Assembly: GCA_025200525.1 (NCBI GenBank) | Contig: CM045762.1 | Span: 74,955,217-75,019,216 of the forward strand | Direction of reading: 5' to 3' | From: Camellia lanceoleosa | Lineage: Eukaryota > Streptophyta > Magnoliopsida > Ericales > Theaceae | DNA length: 64,000 nucleotides | In this document: positions 62,911 to 64,000 of the stretch, piece by piece | Position numbering within the stretch: the first letter of the stretch is position 1 | Layout of the letters: each line of letters begins with the position of its first letter | Notes under the pieces: generated by a model | What the model saw: only the letters and a program-made list of their open reading frames with translations | What the model was told of the DNA's origin: nothing | Database searches by the model: none | Made by a program: the position numbers and the translations under genes

Positions 62911-64000
62911 GGATGAAGAGGTTTATATGACACAACCACCAGGCTTTGTTAGTCCTTCTTCCCCTCACCTTGTACGCAAATTACAGAAGGCTATCTATGG
63001 ATTGAAGCAAGCTCCCCGAGCTTGGTATTCTACTTTTTTCAAGTTTCTTATTTCTCAGGGATTTGTTAATAGCCACTATGATAATTCCCTGTTCATCCAT
63101 AAAACTTCTAATTCTATTACTATTCTTCTAGTATATGTTGATGACATTCTTCTTACTGGTAGTAATCCTTCTCATTTTCAAACTCTTATTCACCATATGC
63201 ATTCCGCTTTTTCCATGAAAGAGTTAGGTGATATTTCCTATTTCTTGGGCATTTCAATTCAATCTCTTGGGGATTCTTATTTCTTATCTCAGCAGAAGTA
63301 TGCCTCTGATATTCTTGTTAAAGCCGGCATGACTTCTTGTAAACCTTGTCCAACACCTAGCTCCATGAAACCTCCTCTTCACTCTGCTGCTGCTCTTCCC
63401 TTTGCTCAACCTCAGTTATATCGCAGCTTAGTTGGAGCACTGCAATATCTTACAATTACCCGTCTGGATCTTTCCTTAGCTGTTAATCAAGCTTGTCAAT
63501 ACATGCATGCTCCTACCAATGGTCACTTTGCTTTGGTCAAACGAATTCTTCGGTTTGTTAAGGGCTCTCTTTCTCATGGGTTGATTTTTCGTCCTAGTTC
63601 CTTCACCTTACAAGCGTTCTCTGATTCTAACTGGGCTAGGGATCTCCTAGATCGCAAATCTACTTCAGGTTATTGTGTCTATCTTGGTTCAAATATTATC
63701 TCTTGGTCTGCAAAGAAACAACCAACTGTTTCTCGATCAAGTACGGAGGCTGAATATCGATCCCTTGCTCAGGCTACTGCAGAATTGAGCTAGTTACAAA
63801 TGCTTCTCCATGATCTTTCCATTCCTAATCCATGTCCTCCTATTATTTGGTGTGACAACTTATCCGCCATTGCACTTGCTTCTAATCCCGTATTTCACAG
63901 ACGCTCAAAACATATTGAGGTGGACTGTCATTTTATCCGCGAAAAGGTTGCTAGGAAACATCTTGTTCTAAAGTACATTCCCTCTGAAGAGCAGATTGCT
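62911..64000 (+). pseudogene. copia reverse transcriptase (C-terminal part) and RNase H
   Basis: Seen: from EEVYMTQPPGFVSPSSP through KAIYGLKQAPRAWYSTF, YVDDILLTGSN (both catalytic Asp), SYFLGISIQ, then RNase H with [24 protein letters not shown] at 63791-63793 (ELS*LQ, Trp expected) and HRRSKHIEVDCHF. It runs off the window at 64000. The fingers region before EEVYM is absent because of the block at 61798-62910. Confidence 0.88.

Larger units (their letters stand above)
59282..64000 (+). mobile_element. copia retrotransposon with an internal inverted-LTR rearrangement (3' end outside window)
   Basis: Seen: 5' LTR, tRNA-Met primer site, gag, protease, integrase, then a 1.1-kb block of LTR + primer site + gag start + inverted primer site + inverted LTR, then RT and RNase H up to the window end. 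The family is related to the copia at 38.7 kb by protein content but has a different LTR. Several stops show it is dead. The RT N-terminal part is missing, replaced by the block. The 3' LTR and target duplication lie beyond 64000. Confidence 0.9.

Noticed and set aside
1..64000. tRNA or rRNA genes
   Set aside because: TGGTATCAGAGC motifs occur only as LTR primer sites. No cloverleaf-length match or rRNA core was noticed by eye.

Overview
This window is repeat-dominated nuclear DNA from a flowering plant, most likely a eudicot. The evidence is plant-type LTR retrotransposons primed by initiator tRNA-Met (TGGTATCAGAGC), plant L1-type LINEs, a Helitron with a CTAG end, hAT/Harbinger/Mutator-type MITEs, and fragments of an F-box/FBD gene, a WRKY exon and a terpene-synthase exon. 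I see no rRNA, tRNA, CRISPR array, operon or bacterial-type gene, and no intact host gene. The genus cannot be determined from the sequence alone.

Layout. 1-11.84 kb: the 3' two thirds of a dead Tat-lineage Ty3/gypsy element (+). It has gag remnants, protease, RT (split by a 252-bp Harbinger-like MITE), two RNase H domains and integrase. These are followed by a 103-bp dimeric tandem repeat, two antisense reading frames (one with an apparent 69-bp intron) and the 3' LTR. It sits inside the RNase H region of a copia element, whose tail and LTR follow to about 12.6 kb. 12.7-14.2 kb: a degraded duplicate of the FBD exon region also found at 43.4-45.1 kb. 14.2-14.7 kb: a solo LTR. 14.94-23.81 kb: a complete chromodomain-type Ty3/gypsy insertion on the minus strand (target duplication GGCCA). 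One of its LTRs is shortened, and the LTR carries a cluster of CCGCTCGAGCGG palindromes.

24.6-25.0 kb: inverted-repeat MITEs. 27.0-44.3 kb: one decayed F-box/LRR/FBD gene whose three recognisable exon blocks (27.2-28.2, 38.3-38.5 and 44.0-44.3 kb) are pushed apart by insertions. These are a near-complete minus-strand LINE (31.1-38.0 kb, 19-bp target duplication), itself inside an older LINE tail, and a copia element (38.74-42.82 kb, target duplication CTGTT) that keeps only 24 bp of its 5' LTR. 45.1-47.1 kb: a hAT-type MITE (8-bp target duplication) split by a 5'-truncated LINE (9-bp target duplication). 48.8-54.3 kb: a third LINE whose 3' untranslated part carries exon-sized pieces of a terpene synthase and a WRKY12/13-like gene. 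54.4-59.3 kb: a poly(A)-only insertion, a SINE-like piece with 41 A residues, and a Helitron in AT-rich DNA. 59.28-64 kb: a copia element running off the window. Its integrase-RT junction is replaced by an LTR-PBS-gag segment facing an inverted PBS-LTR.

The genes do not form a pathway. The interest lies in nesting, capture and rearrangement: a LINE that acquired two host exons, a copia element with a built-in inverted-LTR palindrome, a gypsy element with duplicated antisense genes and a satellite-like array, and a host F-box gene taken apart by successive insertions.
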